Source: Cryptomeria japonica
Lineage: Eukaryota; Streptophyta; Pinopsida; Cupressales; Cupressaceae
Assembly (NCBI RefSeq): GCF_030272615.1
Contig: NC_081408.1
Location: 614,910,476 to 614,974,475 of the forward strand
Reading direction: 5' to 3'
Length of the DNA stretch: 64,000 nt
Shown here: piece after piece, positions 21,042 to 32,436 of the stretch
How the letters are laid out: each line of letters starts with the position of its first letter
Numbering within the stretch: position 1 is the first letter of the stretch
The notes under the pieces: model-generated
The model's database searches: none
What the model saw: the letters and a program-made list of their open reading frames with translations, nothing else
Told to the model about the DNA's origin: nothing
Program-made: the position numbers and the translations under genes

Positions 21042-22263
21042 TGTTAGACAGTTCAAATAACTGGAGGACAACTGAGAGGGGGGTGAATCAGTTGTCACAT
21101 ATTACTGAAGCCATTAGCAATTAAAACTTTAATACTGGAACCCAAAACATTAATACCAGAATCGTAGTTAAACCAATTAAGCATAAACAATAATCACATA
21201 ATAAATACCATCCACATGACACCAAGATTTATACGTGGAAAACCTGGTAAAAGGAAAAACCATGGTGGGAAGCCTACCCACAGTCAGATAATCCTTCTGT
21301 AGTAAGTATGTGAATTACAATTGAGGGGCTTGCACTTGCAGGAAATCCAACAGCCTGGAGCACACTGCTCATCACAAAATAAGCCTCACTGACTACATAG
21401 AAATCCAGACTACAATCCGAAGAAGTGTTGAATTGCAAAAGATAGCATCTCCTATGCCTGAGTATAGTTTCAATTAAGCTCAATACCGGAGGACTAAATC
21501 CTCTTACATAAACCCAATTTGATCTCCAATGATCGACCAAATCCTCTGCCTGAATGATATTACATTATTCGCACATTACATTCCTTTCCCATAGCCATTA
21601 TCTCTACCATAACCATGATGATCTACAATGAGATCTTACATTATATATACAAACCCTCAACCATAAACAATTAAGTCAGCCACCAGATAATAAACCAATT
21701 ATATAATTATAAACCATGTCAGCCTTAGACCAAACAAATAATATTCAACATATAATACATCCTGGAAACACATCAAGAGGCCCAATCCACACGTTACATT
21801 AAAGTCGGTCCATAACCTAGATCAATCGGGACCCAGTATAGGTCCACATGCTACAGCAATGATCTCCATCCGCCAAGTCTCGAGTATGATCACCAACAAC
21901 ATCCTGAAACTCCACCAAAATTTGCACCAACACCACTTATGCAATTCATCAAAGATCTTCATCAAAAGCTCTGTCAGTAAAACCCTCATCGAAACCAGAA
22001 ACCAAGCTTCTAAGAAAACAGGATAGCATTCGATCACCAGACCAAAACTAACTTACTGAATATGAGCATGAGTATCATGAATAAGCCAATTCCATAACCA
22101 AACCATACCGGAGCCTACAGGATCATGCCGGATCCAAATCAACCAGAAACCACTCAACCTACCAGGACCAGAAAGGTGTCGGTAAATCATCAAAACAGTT
22201 AGTGTTGGTATCAATGACAAAACATCAATGTGACAGATAATCAATTCCACCAAATGGCCAACA
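21042..22263 (-). mobile_element. Solo LTR of the Sirevirus-like Copia family (inside family-B LTR)
   Basis: This is a 1222 bp LTR on the minus strand, from TGTTGGCCATTTGG at 22263 to ...TCTAACA at 21042. It is homologous to 4064-5276, 8257-9467 and 45999-47220. A TATA-like box lies at about 21640-21655. The flanks GTGGA (21037-21041) and ATAGA (22264-22268) match at three of five positions. The intact family-B LTR reads GGAGGTGGATATCACC at this place, which fits a mutated 5 bp duplication of GTGGA. It has no internal sequence. Confidence 0.85.
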
Positions 22264-22944
22264 ATAGAAACCACCAAAACAAGGGGTTTGACTAAGGCAA
22301 AACCCTATATAGCTACCTAGACACCCTTTTTCCAATTGTGGGTGCAAGTATAGGAACCCAATGCATGCATGACTTTTGGGACCAACAGAACACACAAATA
22401 TAGATCCAACCTTGGAATTTGACATCAGTCTTCAAGGAAAAGGGTGTCACGCCTTGATCCTCCCATGACTAGGGTGTGGTGCCCTATTCCTCTGGGTTTT
22501 TTAGTATTTTTTGGCAATTTCGCATTTCAAGTCTTCAGAATCCCAGATCCAACAGTTTCAGCCTCCTGCAGTATTAGGGACCAAAGCACCTAGAGCACTG
22601 GTCCTGCCTATTCAACTCCAAATTTTAGGCACAGGTGCGCATCTGGATTTCCCTCCCTGTTCTGTGTTTAGTTTCTCAGTTTCAGTTCAATCATATTCTG
22701 CATTTTCAATTTATGTTGGCTTCATTGTTCATCTCCTAGCATAGTTGGTTATTACATCAGATTTTGTACATCTCCTATACATTACAACAAAGGAATAGAA
22801 ACCCTAAGAGATATTCTTTGAATCTCTCTCCTCTACAAGAAGTAGTCAAAGTGAGATATCTCCCTAGGCTCTTTCATATTCCAATATGTGTACATCGGAG
22901 TGGGATTAGGTCTTAGCTACTTGGTTCCATTTTTATGCATCACA

Positions 22945-23270
22945 ATAGATATATCAAGCTAGGAACAAAAACTCAAAATTCAAGAAGAGGATGTTTCAAA
23001 ACAATAATCAAAAGGGTGGAACTCAACATATCAGAAACTTGAAGAAGAACAATATCGAGGACAATATGAGACAAAACTTTAATAAGAATAATAACTGAGG
23101 GAACAATAACTATGGTAGTAACATTTACAACAATAGGAATAACAATGGGAAGGATAAGACAGAGTATAAGAAGGGACCTAGAGGTGGCTATTTCATTTGT
23201 GGAGGAAACCATTATATTAACCTATGCGATCAACGCACAACTAAGATAGGAGGGAAGAAGCAGCTGCAAC
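22945..23270 (+). pseudogene. Gypsy gag, 3' part (basic region and zinc knuckle)
   Basis: This continues gag from 18738. An Asn/Lys/Gln-rich linker (22975-23150) leads to a zinc-knuckle-like segment, YFICGGNHYINLCDQR, at about 23188-23235. The box keeps the second Cys, the His and the last Cys, but the first Cys reads Tyr. Several stops are present. Confidence 0.75.
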
Positions 23271-23826
23271 ACCAAATTCATGCCACAGTTGACAACTGTC
23301 AAGTAGATTTCCAAGTTTCACCTATTCAATTTAATGGTAAACTTGTTGGTCATGCAGTTTCCATTGTTATAGATACAAGTGCTACTGAATTTTTTGTGGA
23401 TCTTAGAATTGTATCTAAGTTAAATATTAAGCCTAGTTATATGTCAAAACCTTGGAATGTTCAATATGGGAATCGGACAGAGGAAAGGGTAGACAGATGT
23501 TTGGCATGCAGTGAATTACAACTTCCCACCTTCCTAACAGAGTAAATCTATATGTAGCTCCATTAGGAAGTTATGATGTCATCTGAGGAATCAATTGGTT
23601 GATTGAGCATAAGGCCATAGGAAATTGTAAGGATAAACTTGTAGAGTGCCTTGATGATTTAGGAAATCAATTGGAGATACAAGGGGTTAAGAAGCCTTTG
23701 CAACTTAGACAAATTTTAGCAATGCAACTTAAGAGGGCCCAAAGGAAGGGTTGTGAGATCTATGCAATTCATATCAAGGATCTAGGGGAGGATAAAAGTG
23801 GACTTGATACACACCCTATCCTTTGA
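23271..23826 (+). pseudogene. Gypsy protease remnant
   Basis: This is the retroviral-type aspartic protease of the chromovirus-like element. About 23270-23545 reads VGHAVSIVIDTSATEFFVDL, the D-T-G-A motif with Gly changed to Ser, and continues with KPWNVQYGNRTEERVDRC. The next stretch (23560-23826) has an in-frame block at 23599-23826 of 75 codons leading into reverse transcriptase. The loss of the catalytic Gly and the stop at about 23543 indicate it is inactive. Confidence 0.75.
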
Positions 23827-24850
23827 GAGTACCAAGATGTCTTTCCCAAGGAATTACCAGGATTGCCTCCCAAAAGGGAATTTGATTTCACTATTGATCT
23901 ACACCCAAGGACTGAACCTCAATCTAAGGCACCCTATAGAATGACAACCATATAATTTAATGAGCTTAAAGTACAGTTGCAAGAGTTAATGGACAAGAGC
24001 CTAATCAAACCAAGCATATCACCTTGAGGAGCACCCATGATCTTCATCAAGAAGAAGGATGGCACCCTCCATTTCAAATGAAAGGTACAACAATGTTCTC
24101 CAAAATTGATCTAAGTTCCAGGTACCACCAACTTAGAATAAGGTATGAAGATATACATAAGACAGTCTTCCAAAATCACTATGGACATTATGAGTTCATA
24201 GTGTTACCCTTTGGCCTGACAAATGCTCCAGTAGCTTTTATGAACCATATGAATAGTGTCTTCAGAGATTGTCTAGATGACTTTGTCCTAATTTGCATAG
24301 ATGATATCCTTATCTACTCAAAATCAATATAGGAGCATGAGAAGCACTTGAGGCTAGTATTGCAGATATTAAGGGAACACAAGCTCTATGGTAAATTGTC
24401 CAAATGTACCTTCTTCCAAAGGAAAATTCATTACCTGGGGCATATCATTTCTGAAGATGGAGTCTTTGTTGATCCAGAGAAGATCAAATCAATCATATAA
24501 TGGAAAGCCCCTCGAAATGTTTCTGAGGTCTATAGCTTTATGGGGTTAGCTGGATATTATAGGAAGTTTGTAGAAGGGTTCTCTAAGATTGCAACTCCTA
24601 TAACTGCACTCCAAAGGAAGGGAATAATATTTGATTGGATGAATTAATGTGAGCAAGCCTTCAACTTATTAAAACAAAATTTGACCTCAACACCTATACT
24701 CACCATACCTGGCCCAAATGAACCTTTTATAGTTATCACTTATACGTCAGGAGAAGGGATAGGAGGAGTATTAATGCAGAATGAACAAGTGGTAGCCTAC
24801 AAGTCTAGGAAGTTGAAGCAACATCAAGTCAACTATTCACCATGTTGGTC
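23827..24850 (+). pseudogene. Gypsy reverse transcriptase and start of RNase H, truncated
   Basis: RT begins EYQDVFPKELPGLPPKREFD at 23827 and continues through [25 protein letters not shown] and [15 protein letters not shown] short deletion or frameshift near 24070 precedes [32 protein letters not shown] and the catalytic box [12 protein letters not shown] at about 24292-24327. Then follow KCTFFQRKIHYLGHIISEDG and [19 protein letters not shown]. RNase H starts near 24680 (TSTPILTIPGPNEPF) but its first catalytic Asp reads Tyr, and homology stops at about 24850. Integrase and any chromodomain are missing. The motifs fit the Tekay/Reina side of plant chromoviruses; without integrase this is tentative. 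Confidence 0.88.
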
Positions 24851-26304
24851 TCAAAAAAGACACCCAAGTTCACATTCAATCTATCTATGAAATATCCAAT
24901 CTCAATCAATGCAATGCTTCGGGGCTTGGACAACATCACCTAGGATCCTAATGATCCTCCTAAACTTCAAGTTCTACAAGACCTAGGGGGGGCACCATTT
25001 GATGCACAAAGTACAAGCAATTACAAACATATGGCATCAATAAAAGTAGAAAAATCTCACAGGGCACAACAACAAGGAGGTTACTGCAGATGGGATAGAT
25101 CTACAATGACATCTCAACAAGATTGGAGCATGAGATAGATGGAACGTCTAAAACTACAAACATAAAACTAAAAGGATATTTGATATTTTAAATCTCTGAG
25201 AATCCCCAGAATCTGCAAGACCAGTGCCTTATCCAAGGGCATGGAGTCATACATCAAACTAAAAAATGAAAACCTCTATTGCAAATCCAATTCATTGAGA
25301 AAGATATCCCTATATCAATGCATGGCATTAATACATTCTAAACTCAAATGGAGGATCATACATATCCAGACATTATCCTGAATCCAAAATGTTGATTCAT
25401 AGAATTTAAACTCTTCCTTGAAGAGTACCTAAGAACACCCATTACACTCCCACTCTGAGAGGACAAACCCAAACTCCCTTGAAGACTGGATTCATTGAAA
25501 ATAAGAAAAGGCCAAGAGAAAATCCAATAAATTGTATATATTCCTTACATATATTTGACCTGTAACAGAAAACATCTATAGCAAGAAGATACTCTATTGC
25601 TTGAAAAGGAACATTGTATTACAAATTTGGCCAAAAGCTCAGAATTGGAAACCGAGATTATGGAGCCTTGCTCACAAAAATATGGAACCCCTACCAAATG
25701 AGAAGACTCTCGAATAAGAAGGAAAGGGAGGTCAAAATCAGATTTCATTCTCTAACAATAGCAACTACCCTATCTTTCAACATTAATTGATTCACACAAC
25801 TTGGCCTGCAGAACATCCAATCTCTCTAACTGAAAAATCCAATCTAAGATCTTGAGGCAACTACCCCATAAATACTTATTGTCAGTTACACTTGAATGCA
25901 GAATCAGATTCCTCAGATAGAGAGCTTTCCAACGATATATAACATTTATATATTAGGCAAAAATTAAATCCCTCAGCCACCAATCTTTCTGCAGGTCAAT
26001 CGTTTAATTTTCTACCTGTTCACCATAGTCAGAAACTATATTTTAAATCTTTGAATTTTCCCGCGCAGACATCTGCCATGCATCTCCACCACATGGCACC
26101 ATCTAGTTCATTCTTGGGCCCTTATCCTGCCACCTCAGCACCGCCTGGGTTCACCGTCGGAATGAAGCTCTTTGTCTTTTCTTCGGCTTGCTTGTTCTTT
26201 TTATCGGGCCCCACCGCTTGATCACCAAGTCATGGCTATTAGCCATCGAGCAACTTCATGTTGCAACTTGGCGACAGTTGTTGATCTTCCCTGGATCACC
26301 TTTG
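24851..26304. other. Unassigned stretch after truncated RT
   Basis: I could not identify any domain. A polypurine-like CCTAGGGGGGGCACC at about 24985 may be a 3' internal tract of the Gypsy element. 26040-26290 is noticeably more GC-rich than its surroundings. A minus-strand frame at 25545-25748 has no recognisable content. The junction with the Sirevirus LTR is at about 26304. Confidence 0.45.
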
Positions 26305-29101
26305 TGATGAATACTAACAGGGGGGTGAATTAGCATACCGAAAAATAATGAACTTAAACACTTGAACAGTTTAGTAGAAAACTAGTATAACAGTTTTACT
26401 AACAAACCGGTTAACACAAATGCAAACCAAACAGCAAATAAGGCATCCACCCACAAAAGCACAATCACCATAACACAATAGATTTTGATGTGGAAACCCA
26501 AATAGGAAAAACCACGATGAGATGAAACTCACAAGTAACTATCTGCATAACAGTAACCAGACTGGTTAAGGTCAGACCGGTTAAGGTCATACAATGTTCT
26601 TTACCAGAACAGATCCTGTTAGGAATCTCAATCTTTGTTAGGAGATAAGGCCGATTCAAGACTACCTTGTGAGAGGATTTCAGATCCATAGTTGTGAACC
26701 ACCTTGTTAGAGGATTTACAAAGGCTTTTCCAGGCCTACCCGGTTGGTGCAGAAGCACCCTTCAAAGGGCTCCCACCATTTGATTTTGATTGTGCTCTTG
26801 CTTCTTTAAGAAGCCATTGTATATACAATAAGAGCCATGTGCTCATTGGGTCTAGTTTAGGTCCTAGTTGAGGTCCTAGGGTCATAAGTCAAAGTTGAGT
26901 TTTTCTTGAAAGTAGAGGGTATGTGTGCCTTTGAGGTGTTTAGGTTTCTTCTTAGTATGGTGGTGTCCTTAGGTTAGCCCAATGTGGGCCTAGGAGTCAA
27001 GAAAAGAAACATTGAGAAAGTTGCTCAAAAGTTGCAAAAGTTGCATGACAACTTTTCAAAGTTATCAAGCAACTTTTCCACCTAGTAGGTAAAAATCCTT
27101 AGTTTAGCATGGACAACCCTAATATGGGCACACAGACTGAGGAAAGGGTGGTATAAGTAGATGCAAACCCTAAGATAATGGGTTGGATGTCAGTTGTTGT
27201 ACGACCCAAGCAAAGTGACTTGACTGTGACTGCAATTTTGTTGCCAGTCGGCACTAATGGAGTAATGAAGGAATGATAATGGATTGATCTTCAAACAAAA
27301 CTATGTAGAGAGTCTTGTATGGTATAAATAATTTCATCTTGAGCATTTAGATTAGGTTTTGTTTTCAAGTTGTGTGTGTTTGTAAATATTTTGTAAACTT
27401 GCTTCCCACTGTCCAGTTTTGGACTGGTTTGTGTCAATGGGTTCATAACTCCATTCCCCATTGTGGAATCACAATGAAACCATGGGGAATGAGAGTGTAG
27501 ACCTTGTACATTACTTCAAAGAAAGCAGGGCCCTTGAAGATGCAGGGAGGCCATCTAAAGACCCACTCCTAGGCGAGACTAGACAGTGCCCGGCTAGGAA
27601 GGGTTAAGTTGCAAAGGTCTTGGAGAGCAAGGAAAGACAGTGGAGGAGGCACCCTTTGGAGGAGTTGTAGAGGGGTGAGTGGAGTACCATTGGTAAGAAT
27701 GAGGATCTTCCACCAATCCAGACAAAGTGGCAAGAACATCAAACCTACACTGTGACCCTGGCAAGCCTAAAAACCCTCTTTAAAACCCTTAAAAACTTTA
27801 AAATCCACCTAGGGCAGTGTACGGACACTTGGAGACCCAAAAATAGAAAAATCCTTGAGTCCTTGCCAAATGAATAGCAGGTATTTTGGAAATTTTCACA
27901 AGCATATGCATCGTTTGCAAGAGGGAGCCCTAAAAGTCTGGATAGGAGGCCTAATTGGGCACATTCCTTGTAGCCCTATTTTGTAGGAAAAAGACAAAAT
28001 AGTGAAATAGGTAAGGAGTTGGATGTTGGAAACCTCTTGGGGGCACATGAGTGGGTGGAAAATCATCTCTTAGAATTGTCTTATCCTTGCTAGGACCTCA
28101 GAAGGTGTGGTACAAGCCAAACCCTTATTATCCTAAGTAAGGGTTCTTTGAGTTTCATGAGTAGGTGAGACCTTAGGAGAAGCAATTCAAGTTGTTGGTG
28201 GGTGGATTGGGCAAGGTCAGGGGATTCCACAAGCAAGGGAAGTCCTAGAGACCCTAGGGTGTGGTTAGAACACCTGGTGACCCAAAGAAAGGATCTAGGA
28301 GCATAAACTAGGCTAGTCTATCCCAAACCCCATCCCATCATCGGTTAAGGGTTACAGACTTGTCGAAGATGTGATTAATCAACAAGTGAGTGATCTAAAT
28401 ACTAGCATATTATGCTTGGTTAGATCCTTGATAGCTCATTGTTAATGCATTTCAGCATTACTTCAATCTTCAATATCTTCACACTTTGTTTCTTCACACA
28501 GACCTAATCTTCTTCTGTGATCGCACATGTAAAAACTTCTTCAACCACACAAAACCCTAACAACCTTCTAAAACCCTAGACATGATGTCCTTATAAAGGA
28601 ATCTGATTTCATGTCGGTCCAATAGGATTACATTGCAAGTTCCTAGGTTCACTGCATCTGGACACATTTGGTAACACGGCACAGAATCATCGTCAAAGTG
28701 TTGGTGGATGGTAACTCATCACAAAAATAATACCGGTTGGTAACTCATCATAGAGTAATACCGGTTCATATATTTACCTATTACCAGTTCACATATTTTA
28801 CCAATTACCAGTTCACACATTTTACCAATTGCCAGTTTGCCAAAATGAAGACTGGGAAAAATGATAACAACCGCTTTGTTTCTTCATACTGCTTTGGGAT
28901 CCTCAAACTGCTTGAGGTCTTCATACCGCTTGGGATCGGTAAACACTTTTTGCAAAACACCAATAGTCTAAAGACTATAATACATGATATCAGTTTGGAA
29001 CAAATATCGGTTGAGCATAACTCATACATACAAAAAGTGATCTCAAAGCAAGTGTGTGTCCATCAATGACAATCACAACAACATCATCAAAAATGCCAAC
29101 A
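26305..29101 (-). repeat. 3' LTR of a second Sirevirus-like Copia, interrupted
   Basis: This minus-strand LTR begins TGTTGGCATTTTTGATG at 29101 and ends ...GTTAGTATTCATCA at about 26305. Removing the solo LTR at 26745-28340 leaves about 1.2 kb, the usual size of this LTR type. It has the Sirevirus word pattern, with a GGGGGGTGAAT run at 26319-26329 (C-run plus GATTCA-like on the minus strand) and repeated ACCGGT words. A polypurine tract abuts it at 29102-29118. The left border is uncertain by about two bases. Confidence 0.75.
26745..28340 (+). mobile_element. Solo LTR, TGGTGCAG family, copy 1
   Basis: This 1596 bp element has TG...CA ends: it starts TGGTGCAGAAGCACC and ends CCCATCCCATCA. 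The flanks CCGGT (26740-26744) and TCGGT (28341-28345) match at four of five positions and read as a target duplication. It is homologous through its length to 58384-59816; shared landmarks are CCTAGGCGAGAC (about 27568), CCCTTTGGAGGAG and the segment near 27950 (GGAGGCCTAATTGGGC). A TATA-like GGTATAAG lies at about 27150. It has no internal coding sequence. Confidence 0.82.
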
Positions 29102-29380
29102 ATCTCCCCCTTTGGCATTGATGGCAACACTTAGGAAAAATTTTGACATCTAAGTGTTTGACAACAAAAATATGTCATAATCAAAATTACTCCCCCTAAG
29201 CATATACACTACCCCTTTTGCAGAAAATACAATGTATACTACTCCCTTACAGCGATAAAAATGAAAGTATACATAACATGCATCAAAATTTTAAATACAA
29301 AATACTACTCCCCCTTTGCCAACAATGACAAAGTACAGCTGAATAATCCCTGTTTCCATTATCATTAAAATCATAAGTGT
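29102..29380 (-). other. Sirevirus 3' internal region with repeated polypurine tracts
   Basis: On the plus strand CTCCCCCTTTGG (29104), ACTCCCCCTAAG (about 29190) and ACTCCCCCTTTGCC (about 29308) are three copies of the complement of an AAAGGGGGAG tract. As in the first Copia, multiple tracts before the 3' LTR fit the Sirevirus signature. No gene is seen. Confidence 0.75.
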
Positions 29381-32130
29381 TTATGACAATAAAGAGTGAA
29401 ACTTGTCAAAAACTGATTTAAAGTCCTGCATAAATGTCTTCATGGATAAAGACCATGACTCAAGAAATGAGGTAGCAACCTTACTTTCCGTTTTCATCTG
29501 GAAAACTTGTTCCTCCATGGCATCCAAGGTACTCATCTCTTGAGTGACCATTAAGGCATCCATATTGAGATAGCATTTCTGAAGTATTTGCAGTCTTGGT
29601 AGTAGAACCAGTTGAAGTTCCTGCAAATCCCGTGTCTAGTTGTTGATCTCTAACTCTATTCTTGCAGTCTGGAGTTGAAACCGGTGAATAGTTTGCCCAT
29701 ATGTGGTGAAGGAATCATAGGGCGTCTTGAAGATGCTTATGTATGTCTGCAAATCAGATTGTAGTTTCTTTCTGAGCAAGCACATCATCATAGAATAGAT
29801 GGGGTTGGCTTATCTTACTGAGCAGTAATTTCCCCTCATCCATAGAATCTCTTATGTCTTTCTGCGCTTTCTGAAGTTCTGACCAGGGCTCGTTTAATTT
29901 CTTCACTAAGGCAGTGTTCAGTGCCTTTTGATGCTTCTTTTGTGCATTGGCTTCAGCAACATCTTCTAGGCATTGCACTTGGTCCTCTACAACTGTGCAT
30001 AAAATTTTCAGTTGGGCCAGAGAGGAATCAGTATTGGGGAGGTTGGTACCGGGTATCAAACTAGTAAGAGTTTCTACCATAGTTTGAATAACATCTTGTT
30101 CCTTCTTCCTCCTTAGCGCTTCCAGTCGCTCTTGGGAAAGCTTAATGCTTTGCAGCAGCTCCGTTTCATTTACAGATTGGAGGTCAATGGGACTGGTAAT
30201 ATCAGTCGGTTTGGCTTGACTACTGGTTTCCTTTGGGGTCTCCACTTGCACGCTCTTTGCCGCTTCCTCCTTGTCCTTGGCTTTTTGCTTTTCTTCTTTT
30301 ACCTTCTTTTGCTCCTTTACTTCTTTCTTTCTTTTCTCTTCTTCCTTCTTCCTTTCTTCTTCTTTCCACTTCTCTTCTTCTTTCTTCTCCTCTTCCTTCT
30401 TCTTCTTCTCCTCTTCCTGTTTCTTCTTCTCCTCTTCCTGCTTCCTCTTTCCTCTTCTTTTCTCTTCTCCTCTTCTTCTCCTCTTCTTGTTTCTTCATCT
30501 CCTCTTCATGCTTCCTCTTCTCCTCTTCTTTTCTCTTCTCCTCTTCCTCTTTGCTCTTTTTCTCCTCTTCTATTTGTTTCCTCTTCTCTTCATGTTTTCT
30601 CTTTTCCTCCTCTTGTTTCTTTTTCTCATTCTCTATTTGCTCTCTGTCAGCCTTTTCTTTGTCCTGTTACTCCTTGTCCACTTTCTTTTTGTTAGCTTTG
30701 TCCTTTGTTGTATCTGGGGTGACATTTTCACCATCCAAAGCATCAACGTCAATAGGGTCCATTTGTTCAGTGACCGGTTCTCTTGTACTGTCATACACCT
30801 CATCCAGTTTTTCAACTTCCGGTTCTTGTTCAGCCTTCTTGTTGGCTTTGGACACTTGGTGCAACCTTAGAGCAGCTTTGGCATGAGAGTGGGTATCTTT
30901 TACCACTTCAGGGACTTTCCTTTCTAGCAACAAGAGTCTCCTTCTTCTCATGAAAAAGAGGCCTTTATATTTTTCCATAACTTCATAAAGTTCTAAATTA
31001 GACACACCAGGAAAATATTGAGCAAATATTTCCTCTCTTATTTCCTATTCCTTTTCTATGGCAATGTGCCATTTGTTATCTAAAGAATAGTATAAAGAAT
31101 CCGGTGTCACAAATTTAATTTCTAATGGTGACCGGTCATTAATACATGAATAATTAATGACTTCATGTTCTACTTCCTCTTTCTCATTGTCATTGAAATC
31201 ATCAAAATAATCTACTAAATCACTCAGCACTTTTCTCCTAATATTCTTGATAGTTCTTTGACAATGTGTCAAAGGTTTGTAAGAGGAAATATCAATATTA
31301 CTGGTGCTAATGATGTTCATTCATTGCTGGTTGTCTTTGTCTTCTTCCTCGTTTGCCTAGTCTTCTTAGGTTGTTCTTCATATTCTGTGTCCTCTGAATC
31401 CGGTGTGTTGCATTTTGTCTTTCGCTTCCTCTAAAATACCTTGGCGGGTGCAACTTCTAGTTTCTTCTTTACCGGTGACCGCTTGGTCACTTTAGGACTT
31501 GTTGAAGTAACCGGTGCCGATACAAATGGCACTGCCTTTCCCTTCTTTACTGAAGGCTCTTTAACCGGTGTAACCCTTTCCAGATAGGTGTTGGTTCTCT
31601 TCTTCTTAGGATCAAGCAGTGAGGAAAGTAGGGTAGAAGCATACTCGTCTAGCATATCATACATTACCTCATATCCCATAGGTTCCACCTTTTCTTTTCT
31701 AGGCTCAACCGCCTCCATTATACACTCATCTTCTCTGATGGTGAAGCAGATGTCCTCTTCATAGTTCTTGACAATATCACTAGACATTCTCACCCTTTGG
31801 CTCATCTTGCATCTGAACTCATCAAAGTATTTGTTCAGGACTTCAGGATAACCAGTTCCAACCACTTGAAGACTTTCTTTGATTTGCTTGGTAACCGGTT
31901 TGTTAGCAGACCACTGAATATCATCGACTCCAGGGAAATGGCCTTGGAAGTAGAAGAACAATCCGACCAATAGTTGTCCAAATTTAAATTTCAACGCATT
32001 GTCCTGTTTAATTGACTTCAGATTCACCAGAAGTTGCCTTTGCATACAGGTGCATAAATCAAACGAGGCATCTTTCATGGATGATAGTCTTCAAAAGAGT
32101 TCAAAAACAAGCTTGTGGGTATTCATCCCC
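29381..32130 (-). pseudogene. Accessory (envelope-like position) ORF of second Sirevirus, broken
   Basis: This minus-strand coding remnant lies just upstream of the 3' LTR, the position of the envelope-like or extra ORF in Sireviruses. Pieces run from right to left. 31431-32078 (216 codons) has SFDLCTCMQRQLLVNLKSIK, GQLLVGLFFYFQGHFPGVDD and a basic Pro/Lys/Thr-rich tail. 31045-31320 and 30667-31005 follow in other frames. 30220-30498 is a nearly pure Lys/Glu/Arg helix. 29754-30251 is a coiled-coil-like stretch with SIKLSQERLEALRRKKEQD. 29381-29626 closes the region. I see no signal peptide or convincing membrane segment, so envelope is a positional label only. Stops and frameshifts make it inactive. 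Gag and pol of this element are absent. Confidence 0.6.
30250..30660. repeat. CTT/CCT-rich low-complexity tract
   Basis: This pyrimidine-rich plus strand, mainly TTCTTCTCCTCTTCC units, encodes the Lys/Glu-rich segment of the accessory ORF on the minus strand. It appears to have grown by slippage of 9-27 base units. The long Phe/Leu/Ser-rich frames on the plus strand here are antisense artefacts. Confidence 0.8.
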
Positions 32131-32425
32131 ACCGTGGTTTTTAATGGTTATGGTATTGGTGACACACCACATGCATATGTTTATGGGTGAAGTTGTTATC
32201 AAGTATTGAATGTATTTGAAGTGTTCAAACTTATCAGTTTATGTTGTCTAAAGTATTACTGTGCTTAACCGGTATTGCCATGGTTAAGTTCAATGATGAA
32301 GACAACCGGTTGGTATTGCTTTAACTTGATAAGTTGTTGAGAAAGTTTTTGTCTGTACTGATTCACCCCCCACACCCCCCCTCTTAGTACCAATTAGGGT
32401 ATATGTTGTTCATCATTATTCATCA
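32131..32425 (+). repeat. Fragment of a Sirevirus-type LTR (3' end), plus strand
   Basis: It contains ACCGTGGTTTTT (about 32132), several ACCGGT words, and TGATTCACCCCCC at about 32360 followed by TCTTAG. It ends TTATTCATCA, matching the end of the LTR at 26305. It is in the opposite orientation to the neighbouring accessory ORF, so the 32.13 kb junction is a rearrangement or a second insertion. About 10 T-rich bases separate it from the next repeat. Confidence 0.6.
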
Positions 32426-32436
32426 TTTTTATTTTC

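Larger units (their letters stand above)
18739..22944 (+). mobile_element. Solo LTR of Gypsy family B, carrying two later insertions
   Basis: It starts TGTACACCCTTAATTGGG and ends ...TTATGCATCACA. The outermost parts match the minus-strand LTR at 10958-12607. Removing the inserts at about 19120-20443 and 21042-22263 leaves about 1655 bp, equal to the intact LTR. It sits inside gag of the chromovirus-like element, whose capsid part lies to the left and zinc-knuckle part to the right. No internal family-B sequence is present, so it is a solo LTR formed by recombination. I could not identify a convincing target duplication (TAAAT at 18734-18738 against ATAGA at 22945-22949). Confidence 0.82.

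Noticed and set aside
30132-30886. Three long overlapping plus-strand frames rich in Phe, Leu and Ser, looking like membrane proteins
   Set aside because: They are the antisense of the CTT/CCT-rich tract that encodes the Lys/Glu helix of the minus-strand accessory ORF; the hydrophobic look is a by-product of composition.
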